Below the pieces are notes generated by a model that saw only the letters and a list, made by a program, of their open reading frames with translations, searched no databases and had not been told where the DNA came from. 64,000 bases of DNA from Albidovulum marisflavi (GTDB lineage Bacteria; Pseudomonadota; Alphaproteobacteria; Rhodobacterales; Rhodobacteraceae), in the NCBI RefSeq assembly GCF_025751435.1, contig NZ_JAOWKY010000002.1, positions 186,001-250,000 on the forward strand. Reading direction: 5' to 3'. This document shows, piece after piece, positions 10,347-19,488 of this stretch. The position numbers and the translations under genes are program-made. The stretch's first letter is position 1; the number at the start of each line of letters is the position of its first letter.

Positions 10347-11612
10347 ATGCGACCCAATCCGCTTTTCAGCTGCGCCCCCTTCGCGCTGCTGCTTCTGGCG
10401 CCGCCCGCATTCGCAGCCGACCGCGACGCCATCGCCCGGACTTACGCGGATATCGCCGAGGCGGGCTACCAGGACAGCCTTGCTTCCGCACGCGTGTTGC
10501 AGACGGCGGTCGAGACGCTGATCGCGGCGCCCTCGCAGGAAACGCTTGAAGCGGCTCGTGCCGCGTGGCGGATGGCGCGCGATCCCTACATGCAGACCGA
10601 GGTGTTCCGCTTCGGCAATCCGATCGTGGACGATTGGGAAGGCAAGGTGAATGCCTGGCCTTTGGACGAAGGGTTGATCGACTACGTCGACGCCGCCTAT
10701 TTCGGGTCCGAGGAAAACGCCCAATCGCAGTTGAACGTCATTGCCAACCCGACCTTCACGCTTTCGGGGCAACAGGTCGATGCCTCGGCGATCACGCCTG
10801 CGCTGCTCACGGACGTGCTGCAGGAAGCGGGCGAGAACGAGGCCAACGTAGCGACCGGCTATCACGCGATCGAGTTTCTGCTGTGGGGGCAGGACCTGGT
10901 CAGCGATGCGCCCGTCGCAGGGCAAAGGCCCTGGACCGACTTCGCGCAAGGGGCGAACTGCACGGGTGGAAACTGCGACCGTCGGGCAGAATACCTGAAG
11001 GCTGCAACCGATCTGCTGGTGTCCGACCTTGACTGGATGACCGCACAGTGGGCCGAAGACGGCGCCGCGCGCGCGGCCGTGTCCTCAAGCCCCGAGGCGG
11101 CGCTTGGCGCGATCCTGACCGGCCTTGGCAACCTGTCATATGGCGAAATGGCCGGGCAGCGCGTCAAGCTGGGGCTGATCCTGCACGATCCCGAGGAAGA
11201 GCATGACTGCTTTTCGGACAACACCCCGCAAAGCCACTACTTCGACATCAAGGGCATGGAGAACGTCTATCTCGGGAAATACACCCGGATCGACGGTTCG
11301 ATCGTTTCCGGGCCGGGGCTGAGGGACGCGCTGGCGGAGTCCGATCCCGCGCTGGCCCAGGCGCTTGGCGAAGAGATCGCCCAAAGCCTTGCCGCAGCCG
11401 ACGACCTGCGCATTCTTGCCGCGCAAGGGCAGAGCTACGACATGCTGCTTCAGGTAGGCAACAATCAGGGCGAGGCCGCGATCAACGCCGTCATCGATGC
11501 GCTGGTCGCACAATCCCGGTCCATTGAGCGTGCCTCGACCGCACTGGGTCTTGCGGGTGTCGTCGTCGAAGGTGATGAAACGCTGGACGGTGCGGCTGAG
11601 GTGTTCCAATGA
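10347..11612 (+). CDS. Imelysin-family periplasmic protein (first copy)
   Basis: This is a 421-residue exported protein with a Sec signal peptide (residues 1-23, cut after PPAFA). Its body has the imelysin/peptidase M75 motif GYHAIEFLLWGQD, which contains the conserved GxHxxE. Imelysins are linked to iron uptake, but their biochemical role is unsettled and protease activity is doubted. It is the first of four tightly linked plus-strand genes, and its stop overlaps the next start by ATGA. The ATG at 10347 has GGAG 9 bases upstream. Iron-controlled expression is expected from family knowledge, not shown. Confidence 0.92.
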   Translation: MRPNPLFSCAPFALLLLAPPAFAADRDAIARTYADIAEAGYQDSLASARVLQTAVETLIAAPSQETLEAARAAWRMARDPYMQTEVFRFGNPIVDDWEGKVNAWPLDEGLIDYVDAAYFGSEENAQSQLNVIANPTFTLSGQQVDASAITPALLTDVLQEAGENEANVATGYHAIEFLLWGQDLVSDAPVAGQRPWTDFAQGANCTGGNCDRRAEYLKAATDLLVSDLDWMTAQWAEDGAARAAVSSSPEAALGAILTGLGNLSYGEMAGQRVKLGLILHDPEEEHDCFSDNTPQSHYFDIKGMENVYLGKYTRIDGSIVSGPGLRDALAESDPALAQALGEEIAQSLAAADDLRILAAQGQSYDMLLQVGNNQGEAAINAVIDALVAQSRSIERASTALGLAGVVVEGDETLDGAAEVFQ

Positions 11613-13141
11613 CATCCATCCTCGGGCTTCGGCCTGCGGCCCTTGCGATTGCCTGCCTTGCGGGACTTCCTGGAGGGGCCCAAACCGTCGACCTGAGGGA
11701 TCTGCAGCTGCCGCTTCTGCCACGCACGGCTGACGAAGCCGCCCGTATCAGGGCCGTGACGGCACCGACGGGCGATTTCACCGCGCCTGAGCGGTTCGAG
11801 GCAAAGCCGGCCGGCGCCGCCACAGTGCGCGCGCGGTCGACCGCGGACGCTTTCTCCGACCCTTCAGCCAACATCGGGCTGGAGGGTCGGATGACCTTCA
11901 ACCTGGGCAACGGCCTTTTCACCAAGCCATGGGTCTCTGCCCCCTCCTCCACCGCTTCTTCCGACGGGCTGGGGCCGCTTTTCAACGCGCGCGCCTGTCA
12001 GCTTTGCCACCTGAAGGACGGACGAGGGCTTCCGCCCGCAAGCGCTGACGAGGATGCGGTGGCCCTGTTCCTGCGCTTGTCGGTGCCCTCCGACACTTCG
12101 TCGGAAACCGGGCTTATCCCCGACTGGATCGCGACCAGCCCCGACCCGATCTACGGCGGCCAGCTGCAGAACTTCAGCCTGGCGGGCATTCCCGCCGAGG
12201 GCCGGATGCAGGTCGAGACGACCGAAGTCCCGCTGACCTTCCCGGATGGCGCGACGATCACGATGCACCTGCCAAGCTACAGCCTTGCCGATCCGGGCTA
12301 CGGGGCGCCCGCGCCCGGCCTGATGGTTTCGCCCCGGGTGGCCCAGCAGATGATAGGGCTTGGCCTGCTCGAGGCGATCCCCGCGGCCGAGATCCTGGCA
12401 CATGCCGATCCCGACGACGCGGACGGCGACGGCATATCGGGACGCGCGAACATCGTGATGTCACGGCGGCACCACGCGCCCATGCTGGGTCGTTTCGGTC
12501 ACAAGGCAGGAATGCCGACAATCGAAGAACAAAGCGCCGCCGCATTTTCTGGCGACATGGGGCTATCGACGCCGCTTCACCCATCAGGTCATGGCGACTG
12601 CACGGCACGGCAGGCAGCCTGCGTCTTGGCCGAAACTGGCGCGGACACCGACGGGCTGGAAGTGTCGGCGGAAAACCTTGACCTCGTGACCTTCTACGCC
12701 CGCAACCTTGGCGTACCTGAACGACGCGATGTCGACGATCAGCAGGTTCTGCGCGGTAAGGCCATCTTCTACGCGGCGGGCTGTGCCGACTGTCATGTGC
12801 CCAAGTACGTCACGGGCAGAATGAAAGATGCCCCCGCGCAGTCGTTTCAGCTTATCTGGCCCTACTCCGATCTTCTGTTGCATGACATGGGCGAAGGTCT
12901 GGCCGACCACCGCCCCGAAGGACGCGCGACCGGCACCGAATGGCGCACCGCGCCGCTTTGGGGTATCGGGCTGACAGCGCAGGTTTCGGGCCGTGAAAGC
13001 TATCTTCACGACGGCCGCGCGACATCGCTGATCGAGGCTGTGATGTGGCACGGGGGCGAGGCGCAGCCGGCCCGCGACCGGGTCTACACTCTCTCGCAAG
13101 AGGATCGCGACGCCCTCATCCGTTTCCTTGGGAGCCTTTGA
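11609..13141 (+). CDS. Di-haem oxidoreductase (DHOR/thiol oxidoreductase family)
   Basis: This 510-residue exported protein has two c-type haem motifs, CQLCH near residue 130 and CADCH near residue 392. The second lies in a C-terminal cytochrome-c domain that also contains the distal AVMWHGGEA segment. An N-terminal signal peptide spans residues 1-24. The layout matches the DHOR family, relatives of bacterial di-haem peroxidases and MauG, which are found between imelysin genes. It likely handles electrons or metal oxidation in the periplasm. It overlaps imelysin-1 by 4 bp and is followed after 1 bp by imelysin-2, so the locus is one operon. Confidence 0.92.
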   Translation: MTSILGLRPAALAIACLAGLPGGAQTVDLRDLQLPLLPRTADEAARIRAVTAPTGDFTAPERFEAKPAGAATVRARSTADAFSDPSANIGLEGRMTFNLGNGLFTKPWVSAPSSTASSDGLGPLFNARACQLCHLKDGRGLPPASADEDAVALFLRLSVPSDTSSETGLIPDWIATSPDPIYGGQLQNFSLAGIPAEGRMQVETTEVPLTFPDGATITMHLPSYSLADPGYGAPAPGLMVSPRVAQQMIGLGLLEAIPAAEILAHADPDDADGDGISGRANIVMSRRHHAPMLGRFGHKAGMPTIEEQSAAAFSGDMGLSTPLHPSGHGDCTARQAACVLAETGADTDGLEVSAENLDLVTFYARNLGVPERRDVDDQQVLRGKAIFYAAGCADCHVPKYVTGRMKDAPAQSFQLIWPYSDLLLHDMGEGLADHRPEGRATGTEWRTAPLWGIGLTAQVSGRESYLHDGRATSLIEAVMWHGGEAQPARDRVYTLSQEDRDALIRFLGSL

Positions 13142-13142
13142 C

Positions 13143-14141
13143 ATGCGTATCCTGACTGCCCTCCTCCTCCTCGTCCCGCTGGCGGCGCAAGCCGATCCGG
13201 CCATCGACCGCGTGCTGGGGCAAGTCGTCACGCCGGGCCTGTCGCGGTTCGTGGCGGCGACGGACGCATTGGATCAGGCAGCGCAGGCGGACTGCCGGGC
13301 AGAATCCGCCGATCTGCGAACGGCATGGAACGGGGCGATGGATGCCTGGTTCGCCATCGCCGACCTGCGCTTCGGCCCGCTTGAAGACGGCGCACGCCGC
13401 CAGGTCATTGCCTATTGGCCGGACAAGAGCGGACACCGCCCCAAGGCGCTGTCACGGATCCTGTCAAGTCAGGACCCGGCACTGACGACGCCCGAACGCT
13501 ACGGCGAACAGCCGGTGTCGGTCCGGGGGCTCTATGCGATCGAGGCGATGCTTTACGACCCGAGGTTCAACACCTACGGCGCGACGGATCCCGGATGCGC
13601 ACTCGTCAGGGCCGCCACGGCCGACCTCGCCCGCACCGCGCGGGACGTCGCGACGGACTGGAACACGGGTTTTGCGGAAACGCTCAGGACCGCCGGTGAA
13701 GCCGGCAACCCGCGCTTTCTGGACGAAATCGAGGCACGGCAAGTGATCTTCACCGCGCTCCTGACATCGCTGCAGTTCGACATCACCGAACGGCTAGGCC
13801 TTCCCCTTGGCACACCCGACACCCCGCGCCCGACGCGTGCCGAAGGTCGGCTGTCGCAGCGTTCCCAGCACAACCTGGAACTGGCGCTGGCCGCGCATCA
13901 AGCACTGGCGCTTGCGCTTGTTCCCGAAGGCGCGACCATGACCGAAGAGGATTTCGAGCGGGTCCGCTGGATGGCTTCGAAACTTGACGATCCCGATTTT
14001 TCGGCTGTGGAGGACCCGATGGGCCGCTTCCGGCTTGAGGCGGTGCAAACCGCGCTGACGCTTTTGCGTGCGGAAGCGAATGAGGAGTTGTCGGCAGCGC
14101 TTGGCGTCACGATGGGTCTGAACGCCCTCGACGGGGACTAG
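13143..14141 (+). CDS. Imelysin-family periplasmic protein (second copy)
   Basis: This 332-residue protein has a signal peptide at residues 1-17 (cut after AAQA) and an imelysin domain. The GxHxxE motif is altered: GLYAIEAMLYD has Tyr where the first copy has His, so any metal site differs between the two copies. I start at the ATG at 13143, directly after the di-haem gene stop and with GGGAG upstream; a GTG five codons earlier adds residues that do not belong to a signal peptide. Two non-identical imelysins around a di-haem enzyme is a recurring arrangement in proteobacterial iron loci. Confidence 0.9.
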   Translation: MRILTALLLLVPLAAQADPAIDRVLGQVVTPGLSRFVAATDALDQAAQADCRAESADLRTAWNGAMDAWFAIADLRFGPLEDGARRQVIAYWPDKSGHRPKALSRILSSQDPALTTPERYGEQPVSVRGLYAIEAMLYDPRFNTYGATDPGCALVRAATADLARTARDVATDWNTGFAETLRTAGEAGNPRFLDEIEARQVIFTALLTSLQFDITERLGLPLGTPDTPRPTRAEGRLSQRSQHNLELALAAHQALALALVPEGATMTEEDFERVRWMASKLDDPDFSAVEDPMGRFRLEAVQTALTLLRAEANEELSAALGVTMGLNALDGD

Positions 14142-14145
14142 GTCC

Positions 14146-15219
14146 ATGACGACACGCCGCAGCTTTCTGGGATCATTGGTGGCCGCCGCGGCCCTTCCGC
14201 GCCTGGGCTGGGCGGATGCGGGCAGCCCCACGTTTCTTTCCGCGGCGCAGGAACCTGACGGCGGCCACGCGCTTTTCGGGCTGTCAGCCGACGGCCAGGA
14301 CCTGTTCCGCGTCCCCCTGCCCGCGCGCGGCCATGCCGCGACGGCGCACCCGGAAGCGCCCGAGGCCGTGGCCTTCGCCCGTCGACCTGGCACTTATGCG
14401 CTGGTGCTGAACTGCGTGACAGGCGCGGTCATCGCGCGCCTTGCCGCCGCGGCCGGACGTGAATTCAACGGCCACGGCGTCTATTCCATGGGCGGAGACG
14501 TGCTTTACACCTCCGAGGTCGTCGCGGATACGGGCGAGGGCCGGATCGCGCTTTGGTCCCGATCGGACGGGTATGCGCGCGTCGGTGAGATCGCCTCGGG
14601 CGGGATCGGCCCGCATGAGATCCGCCGCCTTCCGGGATCCGAAACGCTGGTCGTCGCGAACGGCGGCATCCGAACTGGTCCGGGCGACAGGGAAAAGCTC
14701 AATCTGGACACGATGGCGCCGAACCTGACCTACCTGGCGCCCGATGGCACGATCGACGAACAGGTCCGCCTCTCACCAGGCATGCACAAGGCTTCGATCC
14801 GGCACCTGTCGCTTGACGCGATGGGCCGCGTCGCCTTCGCGATGCAATGGGAAGGCCCGATGGATCTGTCGCCCGCGCTGTTGGGACTGCACCAGCAGGG
14901 CGATCACGCGCCCATGCTTGTCCGAGCACCGGACAACAGCCACGCGGCAATGCAGGGCTATGCGGGTTCGGTCACGTTCTTCGAGGATGGCCGCAAGGTC
15001 GCGATCTCATCCCCCAAGGGCGGGCGGGTCCAGGTCTTCGATGCGCAAGGACAGTATGCCTACGAGGTGCTGCGCGCCGATGTCTGCGGTCTTGCGGCGG
15101 ACGGGGATCTTCTGGCGATGACGGATGGCCACGGCGCCTTTGTCCTGATGCGGGACCGCGTTCCGGCAGGACACAGCCGCGCGAACCGCGCCTGGGACAA
15201 TCACATCGTTCGTCTTTAG
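14146..15219 (+). CDS. DUF1513 family protein, Tat-exported
   Basis: This 357-residue protein opens with a twin-arginine signal (TTRRSFLGSLVAAAALPRLG). Its body looks like a beta-propeller, with repeated LFGLSADGQDLFRVPLP and GNGVYS-like blades, as in the DUF1513 family. It would be folded in the cytoplasm and exported to the periplasm, where it probably works with the imelysins and di-haem protein. It starts 4 bp after imelysin-2 and ends the operon. Its stop is 17 bp from the convergent tautomerase gene, with no clear terminator hairpin. The molecular function is unknown. Confidence 0.9.
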   Translation: MTTRRSFLGSLVAAAALPRLGWADAGSPTFLSAAQEPDGGHALFGLSADGQDLFRVPLPARGHAATAHPEAPEAVAFARRPGTYALVLNCVTGAVIARLAAAAGREFNGHGVYSMGGDVLYTSEVVADTGEGRIALWSRSDGYARVGEIASGGIGPHEIRRLPGSETLVVANGGIRTGPGDREKLNLDTMAPNLTYLAPDGTIDEQVRLSPGMHKASIRHLSLDAMGRVAFAMQWEGPMDLSPALLGLHQQGDHAPMLVRAPDNSHAAMQGYAGSVTFFEDGRKVAISSPKGGRVQVFDAQGQYAYEVLRADVCGLAADGDLLAMTDGHGAFVLMRDRVPAGHSRANRAWDNHIVRL

Positions 15220-15236
15220 GCGCCGATCGCCGCCGC

Positions 15237-15431
15237 CTATTCCGGCTTGGGGTCGATGCCAAGACGCCCGCCGATCGCCCAGTCCTGCTTCGGCACGTCG
15301 CTGAAGATGACGTTGATCGACTGAGGATTGCCCCCGCACGTGTCGATGAAGGCTTGGGTGACGGCCGCTGCGCAGGCGCGTTTCTGTTCGACGGTCCGGC
15401 CTTCATACATTTCGATGCGGATGACGGGCAT
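15237..15431 (-). CDS. 4-oxalocrotonate tautomerase family protein
   Basis: This 64-residue protein begins MPVIRIEMYEGRTVEQKR, so Met removal exposes the catalytic Pro1 typical of the tautomerase superfamily. The length is that of 4-oxalocrotonate tautomerase subunits, which assemble as hexamers and interconvert enol and keto forms of dicarboxylic acids. It is the last gene of the long minus-strand block containing the ABC transporter and AspDH-like gene, but a 182-bp gap separates it, so co-transcription is likely rather than certain. The substrate is unknown. Confidence 0.85.
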   Translation of the reverse strand: MPVIRIEMYEGRTVEQKRACAAAVTQAFIDTCGGNPQSINVIFSDVPKQDWAIGGRLGIDPKPE

Positions 15432-15458
15432 TGGGCTTCCTCTTGCGATGGTCGTATC

Positions 15459-15613
15459 TCAGGCGACCTTGCGCGGATGCGCGCGCGGATACCTGCGGAC
15501 TTCTTCGCCGAAGCGGGCCGCCATTTCCAGCGCCAGTTTCCACGGCCCGGCGGAAATTGCGCGAAAGCCGGGCCGGCAACCGGATGCACGCAACGCCGGA
15601 CAGCGCCGGGCTT
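15459..15613 (-). pseudogene. Possible gene remnant or very small ORF
   Basis: The 182-bp gap between the AspDH-like and tautomerase genes has an open minus-strand frame ending at 15459. Its last residues look protein-like (KLALEMAARFGEEVRRYPRA, then HPRKVA). I see no convincing start or ribosome site; a TTG gives about 45 residues. It may be the tail of a decayed gene or a real micro-ORF. I do not recognise a family. Confidence 0.25.
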
Positions 15614-16324
15614 TCAGCCATACATGAAACCACCCGCCAGATTTCTGAGCCTGCCGATGATCGCCGCGGCGGTCGGATGCAAAGCGCCGGGCGTGTCGCG
15701 GAAGACCGCCGCGGAATGGAACGTCGCGAAGTCAGCCTCGAGCCGCGCCTCGATCCTGTGCGCGCCGTTCGGGCCGCTGTCGGCCAGCTCGACCGTCGTC
15801 GCCTGGATGCCTGGGCCGCACAGCGCCGCCGCCACGGCAGAGTTCAGATCGTCCGGGAACAGGCTTACCGCATCGCTCAGCGGGCCTGACCAGCCCTTGC
15901 CGATTCCCGGCCTTTCGGCGCGGACGTGCAACCCGCGCGCGTTTCCCGGCGCGCCATGTCCAACGCCCGCGAACCAGGGCGAAAACAGCCGGATCGCGGT
16001 GCCGCCCCGAGCGGCAGCCCGTTCGATATCTGCGCGGAACAGCGGGTCCGCCAGGGCTGCCGCACCCACCGTCCAAAGCTCTGCGCGTGCCAGCGCGACC
16101 GGCCCGAAAGCGCGAAGCGCCTCCGGGCCGGCCGTGTCGATGACCAGGTCGGCGGGCGTGTCGAAAAACGTCCGCGGATCCCCGGTGTCGGGCAAACCGC
16201 CTCGGGTCAGTACGCGGCCAAGGGCCAGGCCGGGCGTCGCGCGGACGTATCCGATCACCGCCAGGCCGATCCGACCGGCCCCGATGATACTGATCGTCCG
16301 CGCGCCACCGGGCACAGGCGTCAC
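15614..16324 (-). CDS. Aspartate dehydrogenase-like (DUF108) protein
   Basis: This 236-residue protein has an N-terminal NAD(P) Rossmann motif (ISIIGAGRIG). The middle and C-terminal parts resemble L-aspartate dehydrogenase/DUF108 proteins, with the FPDDLNSAVAAALCGPG stretch near residue 170. Canonical members oxidise L-aspartate to iminoaspartate, and the divergence here leaves the substrate open. There is no ATG: the GTG at 16324 is chosen because it lies 7 bp past the upstream stop, with a second GTG 9 bp further in as an alternative. It follows livK in an operon, so it probably acts on the imported compound or a derivative. Confidence 0.75.
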   Translation of the reverse strand: MTPVPGGARTISIIGAGRIGLAVIGYVRATPGLALGRVLTRGGLPDTGDPRTFFDTPADLVIDTAGPEALRAFGPVALARAELWTVGAAALADPLFRADIERAAARGGTAIRLFSPWFAGVGHGAPGNARGLHVRAERPGIGKGWSGPLSDAVSLFPDDLNSAVAAALCGPGIQATTVELADSGPNGAHRIEARLEADFATFHSAAVFRDTPGALHPTAAAIIGRLRNLAGGFMYG

Positions 16325-16331
16325 GCGCGGA

Positions 16332-17603
16332 TCAGTTGCCTGCCCCGGCCAGCGCGTCCACCTCTTCAAGAGAGATGTAGCTGTCTTCTTGGGTGCCGCT
16401 TTCGGTGAAGCTCCAGATCACCGCGGGCGCCGAGACATCGCCGTTCTCATCGAAACGGACGTTGCCGGTCGCTCCCTGGTAAAGGACGGTGCCACCCCCG
16501 GCCAGAACGTCGCGCGCGGCCGTAAAGCCGGCCGCGTCCGCCGTCACGGGCGTTCCCGCCGGATCGGTCACGCGGGCGACCGCCGCCGCGACCTCCGATC
16601 CCTTGGCGTCCTTGCCAGCCGCCTCCATGGCCAGAAGCGCGATCATCGTCGCATCGTAGCTGTTCGACAGGCCCGGACCGTTCGGCTCGGATCCGAACCG
16701 CTCCTTGTAGCGCGCGACGAAGGCATCGGCGGATTCGACGCGCGGAGAGGACGTGTCGGTGCCATGCGCAGAACCCAGGTACTGAAGCCCGACCGCGTCG
16801 CGGAATTCGTCCGACTTAAGCGAATTGGCCAGGATCATGTTCTGCGATCCGCCCAGCGACAGCCATTCGCGCACGACCGAAATCCCCTCGGTCGGGTAAA
16901 GCGCCAGGTAGATCGCCTCGGGCTGGCCCGCGATCGCGTCCGTGACCTCGGCCCGGTAGGAGGGCTGTGCGTCATTGATCGCGACAGTCGCCGTAACGGT
17001 GATCCCCTGCGCCTCAAGGTGTTGGGCGACCAGCTTGCCGATGTCCTGGCCCCAGTCGTCGTTCTTGTAAAGGACCGCCACGGATTTGTAGCCCTGGTCC
17101 TTGGCCACCTTGGCCCCGACCAGGGCCTGGACGTTCGACGTCGCAAAGGTGCGGAACCACAGCCCCTTGGTCTTGCCCTCCTCGGCCAGCGTCGTGAACG
17201 CACCCGAGGACGAGCAGCAGGAAAACTGCGCGACACCGGCCGGCACCGTGACCGAGGTCAGGATGGGCATCGAAACGCCGCTGGACACTGCGCCAAGCAG
17301 AACCTGCACGCCGTCCAGGTCGACCAGCGCCTTGGCCGCGTCCACGCCGACCTTGGGATCGACCTGGGTATCGCGCAGGACCATTTCGATCTTGCAGCCC
17401 TGGACGCCGCCAGCCTCGTTCACCTGGTCGACGACGAACTGCGCCGTTTCGGCGATGGGCTTTCCCCAGTCGACCGAGGTGGGCAGCACCGCGCCGATCT
17501 TCGTGGTGCAGTCCTGCGCCGCGGCAGCGCCCGTCAGCGCCGTGGTCGCCAAGGCGACCGCAAGGGCGATGCGCCCGCCGCGTTTGATGTTGAGTGCCGT
17601 CAT
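16332..17603 (-). CDS. Branched-chain amino-acid-type ABC transporter, substrate-binding protein
   Basis: This 423-residue periplasmic protein has a Sec signal peptide (cut after TGAAAAQ, about residue 26) and the type-I binding fold of LivJ/LivK (KIGAVLPTSVDWGKPIAETA, DTQVDPKVG, VAVLYKNDDWGQD). It would capture the substrate and dock on the LivHM channel. The ATG at 17603 has GGGAG upstream and overlaps the livM stop by 4 bp. LivK-type proteins bind amino acids, amides, urea or aromatic acids, and specificity cannot be read here. It is the fifth transporter gene, after the two ATPases and two permeases. Confidence 0.92.
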   Translation of the reverse strand: MTALNIKRGGRIALAVALATTALTGAAAAQDCTTKIGAVLPTSVDWGKPIAETAQFVVDQVNEAGGVQGCKIEMVLRDTQVDPKVGVDAAKALVDLDGVQVLLGAVSSGVSMPILTSVTVPAGVAQFSCCSSSGAFTTLAEEGKTKGLWFRTFATSNVQALVGAKVAKDQGYKSVAVLYKNDDWGQDIGKLVAQHLEAQGITVTATVAINDAQPSYRAEVTDAIAGQPEAIYLALYPTEGISVVREWLSLGGSQNMILANSLKSDEFRDAVGLQYLGSAHGTDTSSPRVESADAFVARYKERFGSEPNGPGLSNSYDATMIALLAMEAAGKDAKGSEVAAAVARVTDPAGTPVTADAAGFTAARDVLAGGGTVLYQGATGNVRFDENGDVSAPAVIWSFTESGTQEDSYISLEEVDALAGAGN

Positions 17604-18577
17604 GTCATGCTCCCTGTTGTGCGTGGTTTTCGGGGTTGCCCCGCCTGCGAAATGACCAGCCGCTCTGGCAAGAGGCCCTGGGGGCGCCAAAGCAGCATGG
17701 TGACGATGATGGACCCGATCAGGATGTACTGAATCGATCCCGTGTAAAGCTGCGCCTCGACCGGGGCGAAGCGCGACAGCGCCCATCCACTGGACGTCCA
17801 TCCACCCCAGATCAGGAAGGCGCCGAACACCGCGCCCCGGTTGTTGCCCGCGCCGCCCACGATCAGCATCGCCCAGATCTGGAAGGTCAGCGTCGGCAGC
17901 ACGTCCTGCGGGCTGATGAAGGCGTAGAACGTGGCGTAGAGCCCGCCCGCAAGCCCGATGATGACCGAACCCGTGACAAAGGACACCAGCCGTACGCGCG
18001 CGGGCGACTTGCCAAGCGAGCGCGCCGCATCCTCGTCTTCCCGGATCGCGCGCAACAGGCGACCGAAGGGGGAGCGCACGAGACGCTCCAGAAACAGGAA
18101 GACCCCCACCAGCAGCGCAAGCACGAAGCAGAAGAACGCGAGGTTGTAGCCGAAGCCGTCGCCGAAAAGGTCGCGCAAGGGGCGCTCGAACCCGCGAAAG
18201 CCCTTGGCCCCGCCCGACAGCGCCTCGGCGTTGCGCATCACATTTTCGAATGTGACGGCGATGCCGAAGGTGGCGATGGCAAGGTAGTCCTGCCTGAGCC
18301 GAAGCGTCAGGATGCCCACGACCCAGGCCAGAAGCCCCGCAACCGCCGCGCCGCCGGCCAGCGCCAGCGGATAGATCAGCCCAAAGCCGCCAAGATGGTC
18401 AGCCTGCGGCGTGCCGCCCAGGATCAGCGTGCCATAGGCTCCGGCACCGAAGAAGGCCACGACCCCGCCGTTGAACAGCCCCGTGAAGCCCCATTGCAGG
18501 TTCAGCCCCAGCACCGCGATGGCCAGGATCGACGCCACGGTCGAAAAGAAGACGGCGTAGGATATGAACCCGATCAT
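17600..18577 (-). CDS. livM: Branched-chain amino-acid-type ABC transporter permease (LivM)
   Basis: This 325-residue membrane protein has 8-10 hydrophobic helices and the LivM signature region around FEAIREDEDAARSLGKSP-like sequence (LLRAIREDEDAARSLG near residue 190), the coupling loop to the ATPases. It forms half of the inner-membrane channel with LivH. Its start overlaps the livH stop and its stop overlaps the livK start, each by ATGA. Confidence 0.93.
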   Translation of the reverse strand: MIGFISYAVFFSTVASILAIAVLGLNLQWGFTGLFNGGVVAFFGAGAYGTLILGGTPQADHLGGFGLIYPLALAGGAAVAGLLAWVVGILTLRLRQDYLAIATFGIAVTFENVMRNAEALSGGAKGFRGFERPLRDLFGDGFGYNLAFFCFVLALLVGVFLFLERLVRSPFGRLLRAIREDEDAARSLGKSPARVRLVSFVTGSVIIGLAGGLYATFYAFISPQDVLPTLTFQIWAMLIVGGAGNNRGAVFGAFLIWGGWTSSGWALSRFAPVEAQLYTGSIQYILIGSIIVTMLLWRPQGLLPERLVISQAGQPRKPRTTGSMT

Positions 18578-19488
18578 GCCCGCGCCTCCCCGAAAAGGCC
18601 GTTGGGCCTGACCAGCAGCACGGCAAGGATGATCAGGAAAGGCACCGACGGGCTGTAGCCCGAAGGCAGCACGGCAAGAGCGACGTTCGCCGCGACACCG
18701 ACGATGAAACCGCCCAGGACCGCGCCATAGACGCTGCCGATGCCGCCCACGATCGTCGCGGCGAAGACCGGCAGCACAAGGTCACGCCCGATCATCGGGC
18801 TGATCTGGTTCGTGAGCCCGTAGAAGACCCCGGCGATGGCCGCGAGCCCCCCGCCCAGAACCCAGACAAGCGCGATCATCCTGCCAAGATTGACGCCGTT
18901 GACCTGCGCCAGCGTCGGGTTTTCCGCGACCGCCCGCAGCGCAAAGCCCAGTGTCGTGCGCGTCAGCACCAGGTGAAGCGCCACCATGACCAGAAGCGCG
19001 GCCGCCAGCACGAAGACCTGGTCGGGCTTGATCAGAAGCAGCGGATCGCGGCTGACGACAACGGCAAAGACGATGTCCCTGGAATAAAGCTGCGTTCCAA
19101 GGCCGAAGAGCAGGCCCGTGACGTTGCGCACGATCATCGCCACGCCAAAGGATGCGAAGACCATCGACAGCTCGGACCCCTTGGACCTGACCCGGCGGAA
19201 CACCAGCCGGTCGATCAGAAGCGCGGATGCGCCGGTGATGGCAATGGCCGCAAGAAGCGCAAGGGCAAGGGCCCAGGTCATCGACAGCGGTCCGATCTTC
19301 GCGGCAAGGGGCGGCAGGATCGCCGCGAAGACCGCGTCGAACACCAAGGCGGCATAGGCGCCGATCGACAGAAGCTCGGCATGGCTGAAGTTGGCGAAGC
19401 GCAGCATGTGCATGACCAGCGTCAGCCCGATCGCGCCCAGAGACAGGACCGACCCCACGAGGATACCGTCGGCAAGGTTCTGGATCAT
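18574..19488 (-). CDS. livH: Branched-chain amino-acid-type ABC transporter permease (LivH)
   Basis: This 304-residue polytopic protein begins MIQNLADGILVGSVLSLGAI and contains the LivH-conserved MLRFANFSHAELLSIGAYAA and ALRAVAENPTLAQVNGVN segments. The latter holds the coupling helix. The ATG at 19488 overlaps the livF stop; an open frame continues 65 codons further upstream but duplicates livF sequence in another frame, so I reject that longer form. It pairs with LivM. Confidence 0.93.
   Translation of the reverse strand: MIQNLADGILVGSVLSLGAIGLTLVMHMLRFANFSHAELLSIGAYAALVFDAVFAAILPPLAAKIGPLSMTWALALALLAAIAITGASALLIDRLVFRRVRSKGSELSMVFASFGVAMIVRNVTGLLFGLGTQLYSRDIVFAVVVSRDPLLLIKPDQVFVLAAALLVMVALHLVLTRTTLGFALRAVAENPTLAQVNGVNLGRMIALVWVLGGGLAAIAGVFYGLTNQISPMIGRDLVLPVFAATIVGGIGSVYGAVLGGFIVGVAANVALAVLPSGYSPSVPFLIILAVLLVRPNGLFGEARA

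Noticed and set aside
14847-17732. Plus-strand open frame of 961 codons
   Set aside because: It is antisense to the tautomerase, AspDH-like and livK genes. Its translation is Arg/Pro/Gly-rich with no domain, a usual artefact in GC-rich DNA.
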